58,163 bases of DNA from an uncultured Actinomyces sp. (lineage in GTDB: Bacteria; Actinomycetota; Actinomycetes; Actinomycetales; Actinomycetaceae): contig CALEXZ010000138.1 in NCBI GenBank assembly GCA_937926195.1, positions 1 through 58,163 on the forward strand, read 5' to 3'. This document shows, in pieces, positions 1 through 10,298 of this stretch; the first letter of the stretch is position 1, and each line of letters starts with the position of its first letter. A model generated the notes under the pieces. It was given only the letters and a program-made list of their open reading frames with translations, was not told the DNA's origin and ran no database searches. The translations under genes and the position numbers were made by a program.

Positions 1-1529
<1,529 letters not shown>

Positions 1530-1575
1530 GCCTCGGCGGGGCAGGGAGCCTGAGCCGGGCCCGGCCCGCACCATC

Positions 1576-1628
1576 GAGGCCCCTGCGGCCGGTCCTCCCA
1601 CCGTGGGAGGACCGGCCGCAGGGGCCTC
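1576..1628 (+). terminator. Perfect 25-bp hairpin after clpB
   Basis: Bases 1576-1600 and 1604-1628 are exact inverted copies with a 3-base loop (ccg). The hairpin lies 47 bases after the clpB stop and 30 bases before the TetR start. No T-run follows, which is common for terminators in GC-rich actinobacteria. It should separate clpB from the regulator gene. Confidence 0.8.
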
Positions 1629-1658
1629 GGCCCGTGAGGCATCTGACCGGGTGTAACA

Positions 1659-2360
1659 ATGCCTGTCATGACCGCAGACGTCTCCGGGCCCGTCGCCGAC
1701 ACCCTCACCACTCCCGCCCCGCCCCGCCGCGGCCCCGGGCGACCGCGCGCCGGCAGTGAGGACAAGCGTGAGCGCGTCCTCAACGAGGCCGTCGCCCTCT
1801 TCGGCGCCCGCGGCTTCACCGGCACCTCCCTGGCGGACATCGCACAGGCCGCCGACATCTCCAAGGCGGGGCTCCTGCACCACTTCTCCTCCAAGGAGCA
1901 GCTCTTCGCCCAGGTCCTGGAGCGACGTGACCGCGAGATGATCGCCTCGATGCTCCAGGACCCGCGCCTGGACGAGGACCCGTGGATGCTGCTCGACGCC
2001 TTCGTGAGAGTTGTCGAGCACAACTCCCGCCACCGCGACCTCGTCGCCATCTACACGGCCACCGCCGTCGCCGTCCTCGACGCCGAGCACCCCGCCCACA
2101 GCTGGGTGACCGAGCATCTGACCTCGACCATCTCCCGCCTGGAGCGGGCCCTCGAGCGAGGCAAGTCCAACGGCCTCGTGCAGCCGCAGACGCCGTCGGT
2201 GCTCATCGCCCGCACGCTCACCGCCCTGAGCGACGGGCTCCAGCTGCAGTGGCTGTGTTCAACAACACCCGGTTCCCAGGCGCCCGAGCTCCTCGACACC
2301 GGCATGGTCGAGGAGATGCGCACCTACGTCGAGGGGCTCAAGAGGCTCTACCACAGCTGA
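1659..2360 (+). CDS. TetR/AcrR family transcriptional regulator
   Basis: This 233-residue protein has a TetR-type helix-turn-helix at residues 58-80 (SLADIAQAADISKAGLLHHF). It is preceded by a basic Pro/Arg/Gly stretch (RRGPGRPRAG, about 23-32) resembling an AT-hook, which may add DNA contacts. The remaining two thirds is helical and should form the dimerising, ligand-binding domain; its ligand cannot be read. An in-frame ATG at 1668 is an alternative start. The gene is bounded by strong hairpins on both sides, so it appears monocistronic. The neighbouring clpB and glycerophosphodiesterase genes give no clear target. Confidence 0.9.
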   Translation: MPVMTADVSGPVADTLTTPAPPRRGPGRPRAGSEDKRERVLNEAVALFGARGFTGTSLADIAQAADISKAGLLHHFSSKEQLFAQVLERRDREMIASMLQDPRLDEDPWMLLDAFVRVVEHNSRHRDLVAIYTATAVAVLDAEHPAHSWVTEHLTSTISRLERALERGKSNGLVQPQTPSVLIARTLTALSDGLQLQWLCSTTPGSQAPELLDTGMVEEMRTYVEGLKRLYHS

Positions 2361-2384
2361 GCCCCTCTGACCGGCAGAGAAAGT

Positions 2385-2414
2385 GAGGCCTCGCACGGTG
2401 ACGTGCGAGGCCTC
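2385..2414. terminator. Convergent bidirectional terminator hairpin
   Basis: A 13-bp perfect stem (2385-2397 with 2402-2414) and a gtga loop lie between the converging TetR gene and the glycerophosphodiesterase gene. It can act in both directions. Confidence 0.75.
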
Positions 2415-2469
2415 GGTCGGGCTCGGTGACGCGGTCCCTGAGTCGCGTCGTTCCGAACGCTCCGGCAGG

Positions 2470-3339
2470 TCATCGGGGTCCCTGATCCCCTCGTGCTCGG
2501 TGCGCTCCGACGCGGAAATCATATCTGTTCCCGGGGAGAATCCTGAAATCGTGGATGCGGTCGGTGAAGACCCCCGTGACCCCCCAGTCGAAGAGCTCGC
2601 AGGCACGCTGCACCGAGTTCACGGTCCACACGTTGACGCCGTACCCCAGCGCCCTGATCTCCTCCACCCGAGCGCGCTCCAGGGTCCGCTCGCCGGGGTT
2701 GACCGCGACCGCGCCGAGCTCCTCCACGTAGGAGCGCCAGTCGTCCAGAAGCAGCCCGTTCTCCGTGAGCAGGGCGCGCGGTGCGGCAGGCCGACGGCGG
2801 GCCATGCGCTCCAGCAGCAGCGGGTTGAAGGAGGAGACGAGCACCGGTGAGCTGGGGTGCCTCTCCTCGTGCTCCTCCAGCAGGGCGCCGACGCCGTCGA
2901 CCAGGCGGCGGCAGGCGGCGGCCCCCGCCTCGCAGGACTTGAGCTCGACGTTGACCCCCATCCCGGCCTCGCCGACGACCCCCAGCGCCGCGCCCAGGGT
3001 GGGCAGGGGCTCGCCCACGTAGGGACGCCGCCCCTCCTCGGTGACGAACCACGACCCGGCGTCGATGCACGCGAGGTCCTCGGCCGTGAGGTCGTAGTAG
3101 GAGCCGCGGTGGCTGGTCGTACGGTCCAGGCGCGAGTCGTGGATGACGATGACCGTGCCGTCACCGATGACGTCGACGTCGAGCTCCACCCAGGCGGCCC
3201 CCTCAGCTGCGGCGCGCCTCAAGGCGGCCAGCGTGTTCTCGGGCGCCAGGGCGCTGGCCCCGCGGTGCGCGAAGACCGTGCGGGTGCCGGGGGCGACCGG
3301 CTGCGGGCAGGGGGCGGGCGGGTAGGCGGGGGCGCTCAT
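2470..3339 (-). CDS. Glycerophosphodiester phosphodiesterase
   Basis: This 289-residue GDPD-family TIM barrel hydrolyses glycerophosphodiesters from phospholipid turnover to glycerol 3-phosphate and an alcohol. The family signature is clear: FAHRGASALAPENTLAAL with catalytic His25-Arg26, the metal-binding ELDVDV pair (Glu52, Asp54) and HDSRLDRTT (His67). C-terminal strands NVWTVN and GVTGVFTDR complete the barrel. No signal peptide or membrane segment is visible, so it is probably cytoplasmic. The last 20 or so residues (GNRYDFRVGAHRARG) extend past the usual domain end. It is transcribed divergently from nadE with an 83-base gap. Confidence 0.93.
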   Translation of the reverse strand: MSAPAYPPAPCPQPVAPGTRTVFAHRGASALAPENTLAALRRAAAEGAAWVELDVDVIGDGTVIVIHDSRLDRTTSHRGSYYDLTAEDLACIDAGSWFVTEEGRRPYVGEPLPTLGAALGVVGEAGMGVNVELKSCEAGAAACRRLVDGVGALLEEHEERHPSSPVLVSSFNPLLLERMARRRPAAPRALLTENGLLLDDWRSYVEELGAVAVNPGERTLERARVEEIRALGYGVNVWTVNSVQRACELFDWGVTGVFTDRIHDFRILPGNRYDFRVGAHRARGDQGPR

Positions 3340-3422
3340 GCGCCCATCCTCCTCCCGCAGGGGACCGGGCGGTGAGAGAGCCCGACCCTCAAGGCTCCGC
3401 GGCCCCGTGCGAGACTCGGACC

Positions 3423-5597
3423 ATGAGCACCGTTGCCGCCGACCGGCCGTCGATCGTCTTCCGCTCCGCCTACGACCAGGGCTTCGCCCGCGTCGCGGCC
3501 GTCACCCTGCCCGTGCGGCTGGCGGACCCGGCGGCCAACGCCGCGGCGGTCATCGAGCAGGCCCGTGCCCTCGGCGAACAGGGGGTGGCCCTGGCCGCCT
3601 TCCCCGAGCTCGGGCTCACCGGCTACACCGTGGACGACCTCTTGCTCAGCGAGGTCCTGCTGGACGAGGTCCTCGCCGCCATCGAGACCATCCGCGCGGC
3701 CAGCACCGAGATCCTGCCCGCCCTCGTCGTCGGCGCGCCCCTGCGGGTGGGCGGCCGCCTGTACAACTGCGCCGTCGTCATCGCCGGGGGTGAGGTCCAC
3801 GGCGTGGTCCCCAAGTCCTACCTGCCCACTTATGGGGAGTTCTACGAGAGGCGCTACTTCGCCCCCGGGGACAGCGTGGAGGTCGACACCTGGATCACCC
3901 TGCGCGGGGTCAGGGAGCCGGTGGTGTGCGGGGGCGACGCCGCCGGCACCGACGCGCTGGTGAGCTTCGGCTCCGACCTCCTGTTCAACGTCACGGACGT
4001 GCCGGGACTGGTCTTCCACGTCGAGGTCTGTGAGGACATGTGGGTGCCCGCCCCGCCCTCCACCTTCGCGGCGCTCGCGGGCGCCACGGTCCTGCTCAAC
4101 GTCTCCAGCTCTCCGATCACGGTCGGGCGCGCGCAGGACCGTGAGCTGCTCGCCCGCGCCTCCAGCGCCCGCAACCTCGCCGCCTACGTCTACGCCGCCG
4201 CGGGCGAGGGCGAGTCCTCCACGGACCTCGCCTGGGACGGGCAGACCTTCGTCTACGAGAACGGCACGCTCCTGGGCTCCACCGAGCGCTTCCCCCAGGG
4301 GCCCCGGGCCACGGTGGTCGACGTCGACGTCGAGGCTCTGGTCGCTGAGCGCCTGCGCCGCGGCACCTTCGACGACAACCGCCAGACCCTCAGCCGCTCC
4401 GGGGAGGTCGGCCGCGACACGGCGACCTTCACCGCCACCGGAGCCTTCCGCACCGTCGACATCGGCGCCGACCGCCTGAGCGTCCCGCGCACGGACATCG
4501 GTCTGCTGCGCACCGTCGACCGCTTCCCCTTCGTCCCCGACGACCCCGAGCGCCTCGCCCAGGACTGCTACGAGGCCTACAGCATCCAGGTCGCCGGCCT
4601 CGTTCAGCGCCTGCGCGCCATCGGCTGCCCCAAGATCGTCATCGGCGTCTCCGGCGGGCTGGACTCCACCCAGGCGCTCATCGTGGCCGCCCGCGCCGTC
4701 GACCGCCTGGGCCTGCCCCGCGAGCACATCCACGCACTGACGATGCCGGGCTTCGCCACGAGCGAGGAGACGAAGGCCAACGCCCTGCGCCTGGCCACGG
4801 CCCTGGGCTGCCACGTCGAGACCCTCGACATCAGGCCCACCGCCACCCAGATGCTCACCGAGATGCGCCACCCCTACGGCCTGGGTGAGCGCGGCACCGA
4901 GGTCTACGACGTCGCCTTCGAGAACGTCCAGGCCGGGCTGCGCACGGACTTCCTCTTCCGCATCGCCAACCAGCGCGGCGGCATCGTGCTGGGCACCGGT
5001 GACATGTCCGAGCTCGCCCTGGGCTGGTGCACCTTCGGCGTCGGGGACCACATGGCGCACTACGGCGTCAACGCGGGCGTCCCCAAGACCCTCATCCAGC
5101 ACCTCATCCGGTGGGTCGCCGCCGAGGGCCTGTTCTCCGAGGAGGTCAGCCAGACCCTCCTGGCCGTCCTCGCCACGGAGATCAGCCCCGAGCTCGTGCC
5201 CGCCTCCCAGGGCCAGCCCATCCAGTCCACGCAGGCGCGCATCGGCCCCTACGCCCTGCAGGACTTCACCCTCTGGCACGTCCTGCGTCAGGGGGCGCGG
5301 CCCTCACGCATCGCCTACCTGGCCGAGCGGGCCTGGGCGGACGCCTCCACCGGCGGCTGGCCCACGGGCATCCCCGAGGAGGAGAAGGTCTCCTACGACC
5401 TGGCTACCATCAGGAAGTGGGAGCTGCTGTTCCTCCGGCGCTTCTTCTCCCAGCAGTTCAAGCGCTCCACCCTGCCCAACGCCCCCAAGGTGGTCTCCGG
5501 AGGCTCCCTGTCCCCGCGCGGGGACTGGCGCATGCCCTCGGACGCCTCCGCCGCTGCCTGGATCGCCGAGCTCGAGCGCAACGTCCCCGAGTCCTGA
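3423..5597 (+). CDS. nadE: Glutamine-dependent NAD(+) synthetase
   Basis: The 724-residue two-domain enzyme makes NAD from deamido-NAD, ATP and glutamine. The N-terminal nitrilase-type glutaminase has the Glu-Lys-Cys triad: AFPELGLTGY, VPKSYLP and FHVEVCEDMW. The C-terminal ammonia-dependent synthetase has the ATP pyrophosphatase P-loop GVSGGLDSTQA and the downstream GTGDMSELALGWCTFGVGDH segment. Length fits the glutamine-dependent actinobacterial form rather than the short ammonia-only form. The frame is open upstream to a GTG at 3372, but ATG 3423 is preferred because family similarity starts soon after it. The HAD gene follows after only 10 bases, so the two are probably co-transcribed. 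Confidence 0.95.
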   Translation: MSTVAADRPSIVFRSAYDQGFARVAAVTLPVRLADPAANAAAVIEQARALGEQGVALAAFPELGLTGYTVDDLLLSEVLLDEVLAAIETIRAASTEILPALVVGAPLRVGGRLYNCAVVIAGGEVHGVVPKSYLPTYGEFYERRYFAPGDSVEVDTWITLRGVREPVVCGGDAAGTDALVSFGSDLLFNVTDVPGLVFHVEVCEDMWVPAPPSTFAALAGATVLLNVSSSPITVGRAQDRELLARASSARNLAAYVYAAAGEGESSTDLAWDGQTFVYENGTLLGSTERFPQGPRATVVDVDVEALVAERLRRGTFDDNRQTLSRSGEVGRDTATFTATGAFRTVDIGADRLSVPRTDIGLLRTVDRFPFVPDDPERLAQDCYEAYSIQVAGLVQRLRAIGCPKIVIGVSGGLDSTQALIVAARAVDRLGLPREHIHALTMPGFATSEETKANALRLATALGCHVETLDIRPTATQMLTEMRHPYGLGERGTEVYDVAFENVQAGLRTDFLFRIANQRGGIVLGTGDMSELALGWCTFGVGDHMAHYGVNAGVPKTLIQHLIRWVAAEGLFSEEVSQTLLAVLATEISPELVPASQGQPIQSTQARIGPYALQDFTLWHVLRQGARPSRIAYLAERAWADASTGGWPTGIPEEEKVSYDLATIRKWELLFLRRFFSQQFKRSTLPNAPKVVSGGSLSPRGDWRMPSDASAAAWIAELERNVPES

Positions 5598-5607
5598 GAA
5601 GCCCACC

Positions 5608-6534
5608 ATGTCTGAGTACAGCACCGCACGCGCCGCCGCCCAGCCGCCGTCGGCCCACCCCATCGGCACCCCGGAGCACCCCCGGCTCGTGCTGTCGTCA
5701 GACATGGACGGCACCCTCCTCTTCGACGGGCGCATGAGCGAGCGCGACGTCGAGGCCCTGGCCCGCTGGCGGGCCGCCGGGCACCTGCTCGTCATGAACA
5801 CGGGACGCTCCAACACCGCGCTCGCCAGCGCCCTGGAGGGCACCGGCGTCGCCTACGACTACGCCGTCCTGTACACCGGGGCGGTCCTCCTCGACGCCGA
5901 CGGCCGCGTCCTGGCTCAGCGCAGTCTGCCCGACGGGCTCGTCGACGAGGTCCTCGAGGTGCTCAGCGCCGAGGACCCCATCACGATCTTCTGCACGACC
6001 ACCTCCGGGGACCTGCGCCTGCACCACACCAACAGCGGCGGCACCGAGCTGCTGACCCTCTTCGCGGACGCCACCACCGCACAGCTCGCGGGCCGCAGCG
6101 TCATCGGCATCCCCCTGCGGCTCGGGGACCCCTCGGCCGCCGACCGCATCGAGGCCATCGTCGCCGAGCGCTGGGGCGAGCACCTCGCCGGCGCGCGCAA
6201 CCAGGACTTCATCGACCTTGTCCCCACGGGACTGTCCAAGGGCACCGGCCTGAGCGAGCTTGTCGGCATGCTCACGGCGCCCGGCGCGCGCTACGAGGGC
6301 CAGGTGCTGCGCACCATCGCCGTCGGCGACTCATGGAACGACATGTCCATGCACGCCGTGGCCGACGTCGCCGTCGCCATGGCGGGTGCCCCCGACGACG
6401 TCATCGCCGGCTGCGACGTCACCACGCCCTCGGTCGCCGCCCTCGTGGACTGGCACCTGGCCTACGAGGCCACCGGCGTGGTGCCCTACCGCACGCCCGA
6501 GGGGCTCAGCACCTGGCCGCTGGGCACCGCCTGA
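5608..6534 (+). CDS. HAD-superfamily hydrolase (Cof-type, IIB)
   Basis: This 308-residue phosphatase has the HAD motifs in order: DMDGTLL with nucleophile Asp32 and Asp34, MNTGRSN (motif II), the Lys in LSKGTGLS (motif III) and VGDSWNDMSM (motif IV Asp pair). The cap region between motifs II and III places it in class IIB, whose members act on sugar phosphates, flavin precursors or pyridoxal phosphate; the substrate is unknown. ATG 5608 is chosen because it lies just after the nadE stop. The C-terminus carries a 14-base tandem duplication, described separately. Confidence 0.88.
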   Translation: MSEYSTARAAAQPPSAHPIGTPEHPRLVLSSDMDGTLLFDGRMSERDVEALARWRAAGHLLVMNTGRSNTALASALEGTGVAYDYAVLYTGAVLLDADGRVLAQRSLPDGLVDEVLEVLSAEDPITIFCTTTSGDLRLHHTNSGGTELLTLFADATTAQLAGRSVIGIPLRLGDPSAADRIEAIVAERWGEHLAGARNQDFIDLVPTGLSKGTGLSELVGMLTAPGARYEGQVLRTIAVGDSWNDMSMHAVADVAVAMAGAPDDVIAGCDVTTPSVAALVDWHLAYEATGVVPYRTPEGLSTWPLGTA

Positions 6535-6548
6535 TGGGCACCGCCTGA
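6521..6548 (+). repeat. 14-bp tandem duplication containing the stop codon
   Basis: The unit tgggcaccgcctga occurs twice back to back (6521-6534 and 6535-6548), so the last codons and TGA of the HAD gene are followed by an exact copy. The protein is unchanged because the first copy already ends it. It looks like a recent slippage event. Confidence 0.9.
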
Positions 6549-6574
6549 GCCCAGACGGTCCCGGCGGCCACGGA

Positions 6575-7027
6575 TCACTTGCCTCCGCTGAAGCGGTAGA
6601 CGTTGGTCTCGCGCAGCTCGAAGCCCGCCCGCTTGTACAGCCGGTTGGCGGCCTCACGCGAGGGACGGGAGGTGAGGTCCACCGTGCGCGCCCCCAGCTC
6701 GCCGGCGTGCGCGACCGCCGCCTCGACGAGGGCTCGTCCGGCGCCCTGGCCACGGGCCGAGGAGTCGACGACGACGTCCTCCACCCAGGCGCGCAGGCCG
6801 GTGGGGATCGTGAAGGTCGCCAGCGTGAGCATGCCGAGGATCGGGTAGGTGCCGTCCTCGGCCCTCCGGGAGGAGCGGTAGACGAAGAGGAAGACGCCCG
6901 GCTGGGAGATGAAGGCCTCGCACTGCTCGGCGCTCAGGGCCGTGGCCGTGCGCGAGAGCTGGGGGATGAGGCGTCCCAGCGCCTCGACGATCTCGGGGCT
7001 GGACTGGCGGACGATCTCAACGGTCAT
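6575..7027 (-). CDS. GNAT family N-acetyltransferase
   Basis: This 150-residue protein carries the GNAT acetyl-CoA binding signature VVDSSARGQGAGRALVEAAVAHA (pyrophosphate-binding loop RGQGAGRAL) and the C-terminal ANRLYKRAGFELRETNVYRF strand-helix. The fold covers the whole length with no other domain. The acceptor (protein, small amine or antibiotic) cannot be told. It stands between converging nadE/HAD genes and the serpin gene, on the serpin's strand with a 118-base gap, so shared transcription is possible but unproven. Confidence 0.9.
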   Translation of the reverse strand: MTVEIVRQSSPEIVEALGRLIPQLSRTATALSAEQCEAFISQPGVFLFVYRSSRRAEDGTYPILGMLTLATFTIPTGLRAWVEDVVVDSSARGQGAGRALVEAAVAHAGELGARTVDLTSRPSREAANRLYKRAGFELRETNVYRFSGGK

Positions 7028-7145
7028 GACGTCTCCTGGTGCGAGGGGGGCAGTAGGCGGTCGGCGGGTGGCGCGATGTGTCTGAGACTACGCGCACAGA
7101 CCGCGACGACAGGGGGAGACGGCGGGACGTACCCTCCTGTGGGTC

Positions 7146-8522
7146 TCAGTCCGCCGCCGGGTCGACGACGGCCGCCTCGATGACGCACACGCCGCTGGCC
7201 CGGTCGACCACCCGCAGGACGAAGGGGTGGTCGCAGATGAAGTCCTCCGCCGGCGGCGCCGGCACTGCCGTTACCCCGATCTCCACCTCGGTCACTGCCG
7301 CCCCGACGGTGCCCTCCTCCTTGACACGCAGCTTCACCTGCTGGGCGAACTTATCCACGTGCAACCCGCCACCGATATGCGGCACCTCGTCCACGACGAT
7401 GCCGACGTCTGCCAGGATCTCAAGGATGTCGAGCGTGTCTGAGGACAGGTCGAGACGGGGCAGGGCGAGGTTGACCTCACCCTGAGACGCGCCCTGCTTC
7501 TCCTCCAGCAGGGCGGTGGCCTCGGCCCAGGTCTCGGCGGGCAGGTCTGCCGGGTGCACGACGTCGTCGGGGAGGATGATGTCCATGACGAGCTCGTAGG
7601 TGGACAGGTTGTAGGGGATGCGCAGGGCGCGCCAGCCCTCGCCGGAGACCATCGTGAACTCACCGGTCTGGTGCATGAGCTCGGCGGGCGAGGTGCTGCC
7701 GTCGGCGCGGTGGAACTCGCTGTGCTCATAGGTGTCCTCCGCGTCGAAGGGGCTCATCCACTGGGCGGCGAACAGTATGGCGTTCTGCAGCACGAGGCGC
7801 GTGTTCTCGGTGACCTTGATGGCACTGGAGGGAATGAGCCCGCCGGTGTGCCAGGAGGCCCAGGCGTCGAGGGAGTCCTGCGCCTCGTCCCGGGACACCT
7901 GGACCGCCTGGGCCCGGTACCAGCTGCGCAGGTTGTCGAGGTACACCTGGCTCACCTTGATGCCCGGCTCCTCCTTGTCGGGCTGTACGAGCACGGCGCG
8001 GGATGCGACATGAAGAAGAGGCTGCTCCGGCAGCTCGTTGGGGTCGAAGTCGGCCAGGGCGGAGGTGTCGGCGGCGTCAAGGCGCAGCAGGCTGGTGAGG
8101 ACGGCCGACCAGGCGGCGTCACGCTCCTCGGGCAGCCCCCTGGGGTAGGAGGCGGTGGCGTCGAAGCCGAGGAGCTGGTCCACCTTCTCGGGCAGCTCGG
8201 TTGCCCCGGCGTACAGGAGCGCGAGCGTCATCCCGACCCCGGCGGGACAGACGACGGCGTTCGCCGCCGGGCTCTGGGTCAGGCTGTGGGTGAGCACGGT
8301 GGCGCCGAGCGTGTTACAGGCGGTGACGGCCTCGGCATACATCGTCTCCGCCAGGTCGAGGATGCGTGGCTCGACGTCGGAGGGCAGCTCGGAGGCGGGG
8401 TCGTCGGGACCGTCCTTCGGCCGAGGGGCGGGGGTGTCACAGGCGGCGAGCATGACCAGGAGGGGCGGCACCGTCAGGAGGGTGCGTCGCCGCAGCAGGA
8501 GGTGCGAAGGACGTGCGCTCAT
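7146..8522 (-). CDS. Serpin-family protease inhibitor, lipoprotein
   Basis: This 458-residue serpin is predicted to be surface-anchored. The start ATG 8522 gives a signal peptide with Arg-rich n-region, hydrophobic core and lipobox LAAC (Cys28). Serpin landmarks are the hinge of the reactive-centre loop EEGTVGAAVTEVEIG, the following loop VTAVPAPPAEDF, and the closing strands DHPFVLRVVDRASGVCVIEAAVVDP. Serpins trap target proteases by loop cleavage and insertion. Counting 17 residues from the hinge puts P1-P1' near VT-AV, suggesting a small-residue, elastase-like target; this is an inference. Hinge residue P12 is Gly rather than the usual Ala. It is divergent from the PAS-protein gene. Confidence 0.85.
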   Translation of the reverse strand: MSARPSHLLLRRRTLLTVPPLLVMLAACDTPAPRPKDGPDDPASELPSDVEPRILDLAETMYAEAVTACNTLGATVLTHSLTQSPAANAVVCPAGVGMTLALLYAGATELPEKVDQLLGFDATASYPRGLPEERDAAWSAVLTSLLRLDAADTSALADFDPNELPEQPLLHVASRAVLVQPDKEEPGIKVSQVYLDNLRSWYRAQAVQVSRDEAQDSLDAWASWHTGGLIPSSAIKVTENTRLVLQNAILFAAQWMSPFDAEDTYEHSEFHRADGSTSPAELMHQTGEFTMVSGEGWRALRIPYNLSTYELVMDIILPDDVVHPADLPAETWAEATALLEEKQGASQGEVNLALPRLDLSSDTLDILEILADVGIVVDEVPHIGGGLHVDKFAQQVKLRVKEEGTVGAAVTEVEIGVTAVPAPPAEDFICDHPFVLRVVDRASGVCVIEAAVVDPAAD

Positions 8523-8553
8523 GCGTCCAGCCTGGGCGCCGGTTGTGACGCAG

Positions 8554-8578
8554 GTCAAGGGGGACAGCAGTCCTTGAC
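8554..8578. promoter_or_regulatory. Inverted repeat between divergent serpin and PAS genes
   Basis: Arms gtcaagg (8554-8560) and ccttgac (8572-8578) are separated by 11 bases. Each arm includes a TTGAC sequence reading outward, resembling back-to-back -35 elements, but I see no convincing -10 at the right spacing on either side. It could be an operator or paired promoters. Confidence 0.35.
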
Positions 8579-8742
8579 AACGGGATTGAGCCCCGTCGGG
8601 CGGGGCGTCGGCTACGTTGGGCCTGTGCCCCGTCGGGTGGGCCGCACCGGGCACCGGGCGGCGGCCGGTCGGCTGCGTCGGTGGCGGGCGGCGAGTACCC
8701 TCGGGGGCGGTTGCACGTCTCGTTCCGTCCAGGAAGGTCCTC

Positions 8743-10275
8743 ATGGCCGACGCCCCCGCAGGTCTCAGCGCCGAGACCGCCGACTCCGCGGTCCCCGCTG
8801 AGCGCACGTACCTCGCCGACGAGATCTTCTTCTCCACCACCGACGCCCAGGGGCGTATCCGGCGGGCGAACTCCACCTTCATGCGCCTGTCGGGCTACCC
8901 GCGCGGCGCTCTCGTGGGCCGGGCCCACAACGTCGTGCGCCACGAGGTCATGCCCGCCGGGGTGTACCGCTCCATCTGGGACAGCCTCGAGCAGGGCAGG
9001 GCCGTGTCGGCGTACATCACCAACAAGGCCTCGGACGGCAGCTGCTACCGGGTGTTCGGCACCATCGTCCCCTCGGGTGACGGCTACCTGTCCGTGCGCA
9101 CCCTGCCGATGCTCACCGATCTGCGCGACCAGATGGAGACCGTCTACGCCCGCGTGCGCGAGGTCGAGGCCGCCTCCGCAGAGGCCGGATCCACGGCCCG
9201 GGAGGTTGCCGCCGCCGGGCAGGCCGCCCTCCTGGCGGAGCTGCGGGCCCTGGGTTACCGCGACATCGTCGAGTTCACTCGCCAGACCCTCGCGGCGGAG
9301 GTCTCCGCCCTCGTCGCCTGCGGCGTCGACATCCCCGAGCGTCCCGACGCCGAGGGGCCGGTCGCCGAGATCCTCGCCGGCATGAACAGCATCGAGTCCT
9401 CCACCGGCGGACTGGTGGCCCTGCTCGACGAGTGCACGCGCCTGGTGGACCTGCTGGGGCGCCGCGTGGCCGACATCGGCCGGCTCGCCGCGCGCCTGGC
9501 GGGCCTGCGTGAGGCCCTGCGTGAGGCCTGCGACGGCGCGCTGAGCGGGCAGCACGCGCAGGTGGACGCCCTCCTGCTGGAGGCCGCCGAGGAGCTGCGC
9601 CCGCTGGCGGGGCAGGTGGAGGAGCTGCGCTCGGACACCGACTCCGTGCGTTTCGCCATCGCGCTGCTGCGTCTGCACAACCTTGCTGCCGGCTTCTTCG
9701 CCAACCAGGTCCTTGACGGGGCCGACTCCCTGGAGGCCAATGACGCCGTCGGCTCCCTGCGTGAGCTCGTGGCGGCGCTCAGCGGCGAGTCCGTGTCCCT
9801 GTCCCAGCGCCTGGGCCTGTTCCGGGCGCGCGCCCAGCTGGTGGCCGGTGACCTCGAGCTCGTCGCCGAGGCCCTGACCGACGCCGAGGCCCCGTTGGGC
9901 GCACTCGTGTCGGCGCTGGCGGCGCAGGAGGCGCCACAGGCCGCGACGGGTGCCGCTGCGCCGGACGCTGACGGCCCCGCCGGGGAGGTGCCCGACACCG
10001 CGCAGGCTCCCGCGCCAGCGCGTCCGGCGACGGCCGCCGACGCCGGCGCGGTCGGCTTCGCCGGTGGCCCCGTGTGCTCGGCGGTGCCCCAGGAGCTGGC
10101 CGGGGCGACGCCGTCGGTGCGTGCCTGGACGCTGGCCGAGGGCGGCTTCCCCGAGGCCCGTGCCCTGGCGGAGGCCGCCGTGGCGGTGCGCGACCTTGAG
10201 GTTCCCGACGAGTCCGAGGCCATTGCGAAGGCGCTTGTCGGCGTGCGCGGGGCCTTGGCCTCCCTGCGTCGCTGA
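8743..10275 (+). CDS. PAS-domain sensor protein with long helical region (Aer-like N-terminus)
   Basis: ATG 8743 has a clear ribosome site (aggaagg, 8731-8737) and gives 510 residues. The N-terminal third is a PAS domain of the Aer/redox-sensor type: DEIFFSTTDAQGRIRRANSTF, SGYPRGALVGRAHNVVRHEVMP and MPAGVYRSIWDSLEQGR. In Aer this domain binds FAD. The rest is Ala/Glu/Arg/Leu-rich helix with an Ala/Pro-rich linker near residues 400-440. It has no transmembrane segment and no methyl-accepting, kinase or cyclase domain that I recognise. No flagellar or chemotaxis genes are nearby. It probably acts as a soluble sensor with unknown output. Confidence 0.75.
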   Translation: MADAPAGLSAETADSAVPAERTYLADEIFFSTTDAQGRIRRANSTFMRLSGYPRGALVGRAHNVVRHEVMPAGVYRSIWDSLEQGRAVSAYITNKASDGSCYRVFGTIVPSGDGYLSVRTLPMLTDLRDQMETVYARVREVEAASAEAGSTAREVAAAGQAALLAELRALGYRDIVEFTRQTLAAEVSALVACGVDIPERPDAEGPVAEILAGMNSIESSTGGLVALLDECTRLVDLLGRRVADIGRLAARLAGLREALREACDGALSGQHAQVDALLLEAAEELRPLAGQVEELRSDTDSVRFAIALLRLHNLAAGFFANQVLDGADSLEANDAVGSLRELVAALSGESVSLSQRLGLFRARAQLVAGDLELVAEALTDAEAPLGALVSALAAQEAPQAATGAAAPDADGPAGEVPDTAQAPAPARPATAADAGAVGFAGGPVCSAVPQELAGATPSVRAWTLAEGGFPEARALAEAAVAVRDLEVPDESEAIAKALVGVRGALASLRR

Positions 10276-10298
10276 GGGCGGTCGCCGGGCTCGCTGTC

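Noticed and set aside
3336..5279. Long minus-strand open frame opposite nadE
   Set aside because: It is antisense to a clear NAD synthetase; the product is a Gly/Asp/Val/Ala-rich low-complexity sequence as expected from the complement of high-GC codons.
8743..10275. Chemotaxis receptor
   Set aside because: No transmembrane helix, HAMP or methyl-accepting signalling region is visible beyond the PAS domain.
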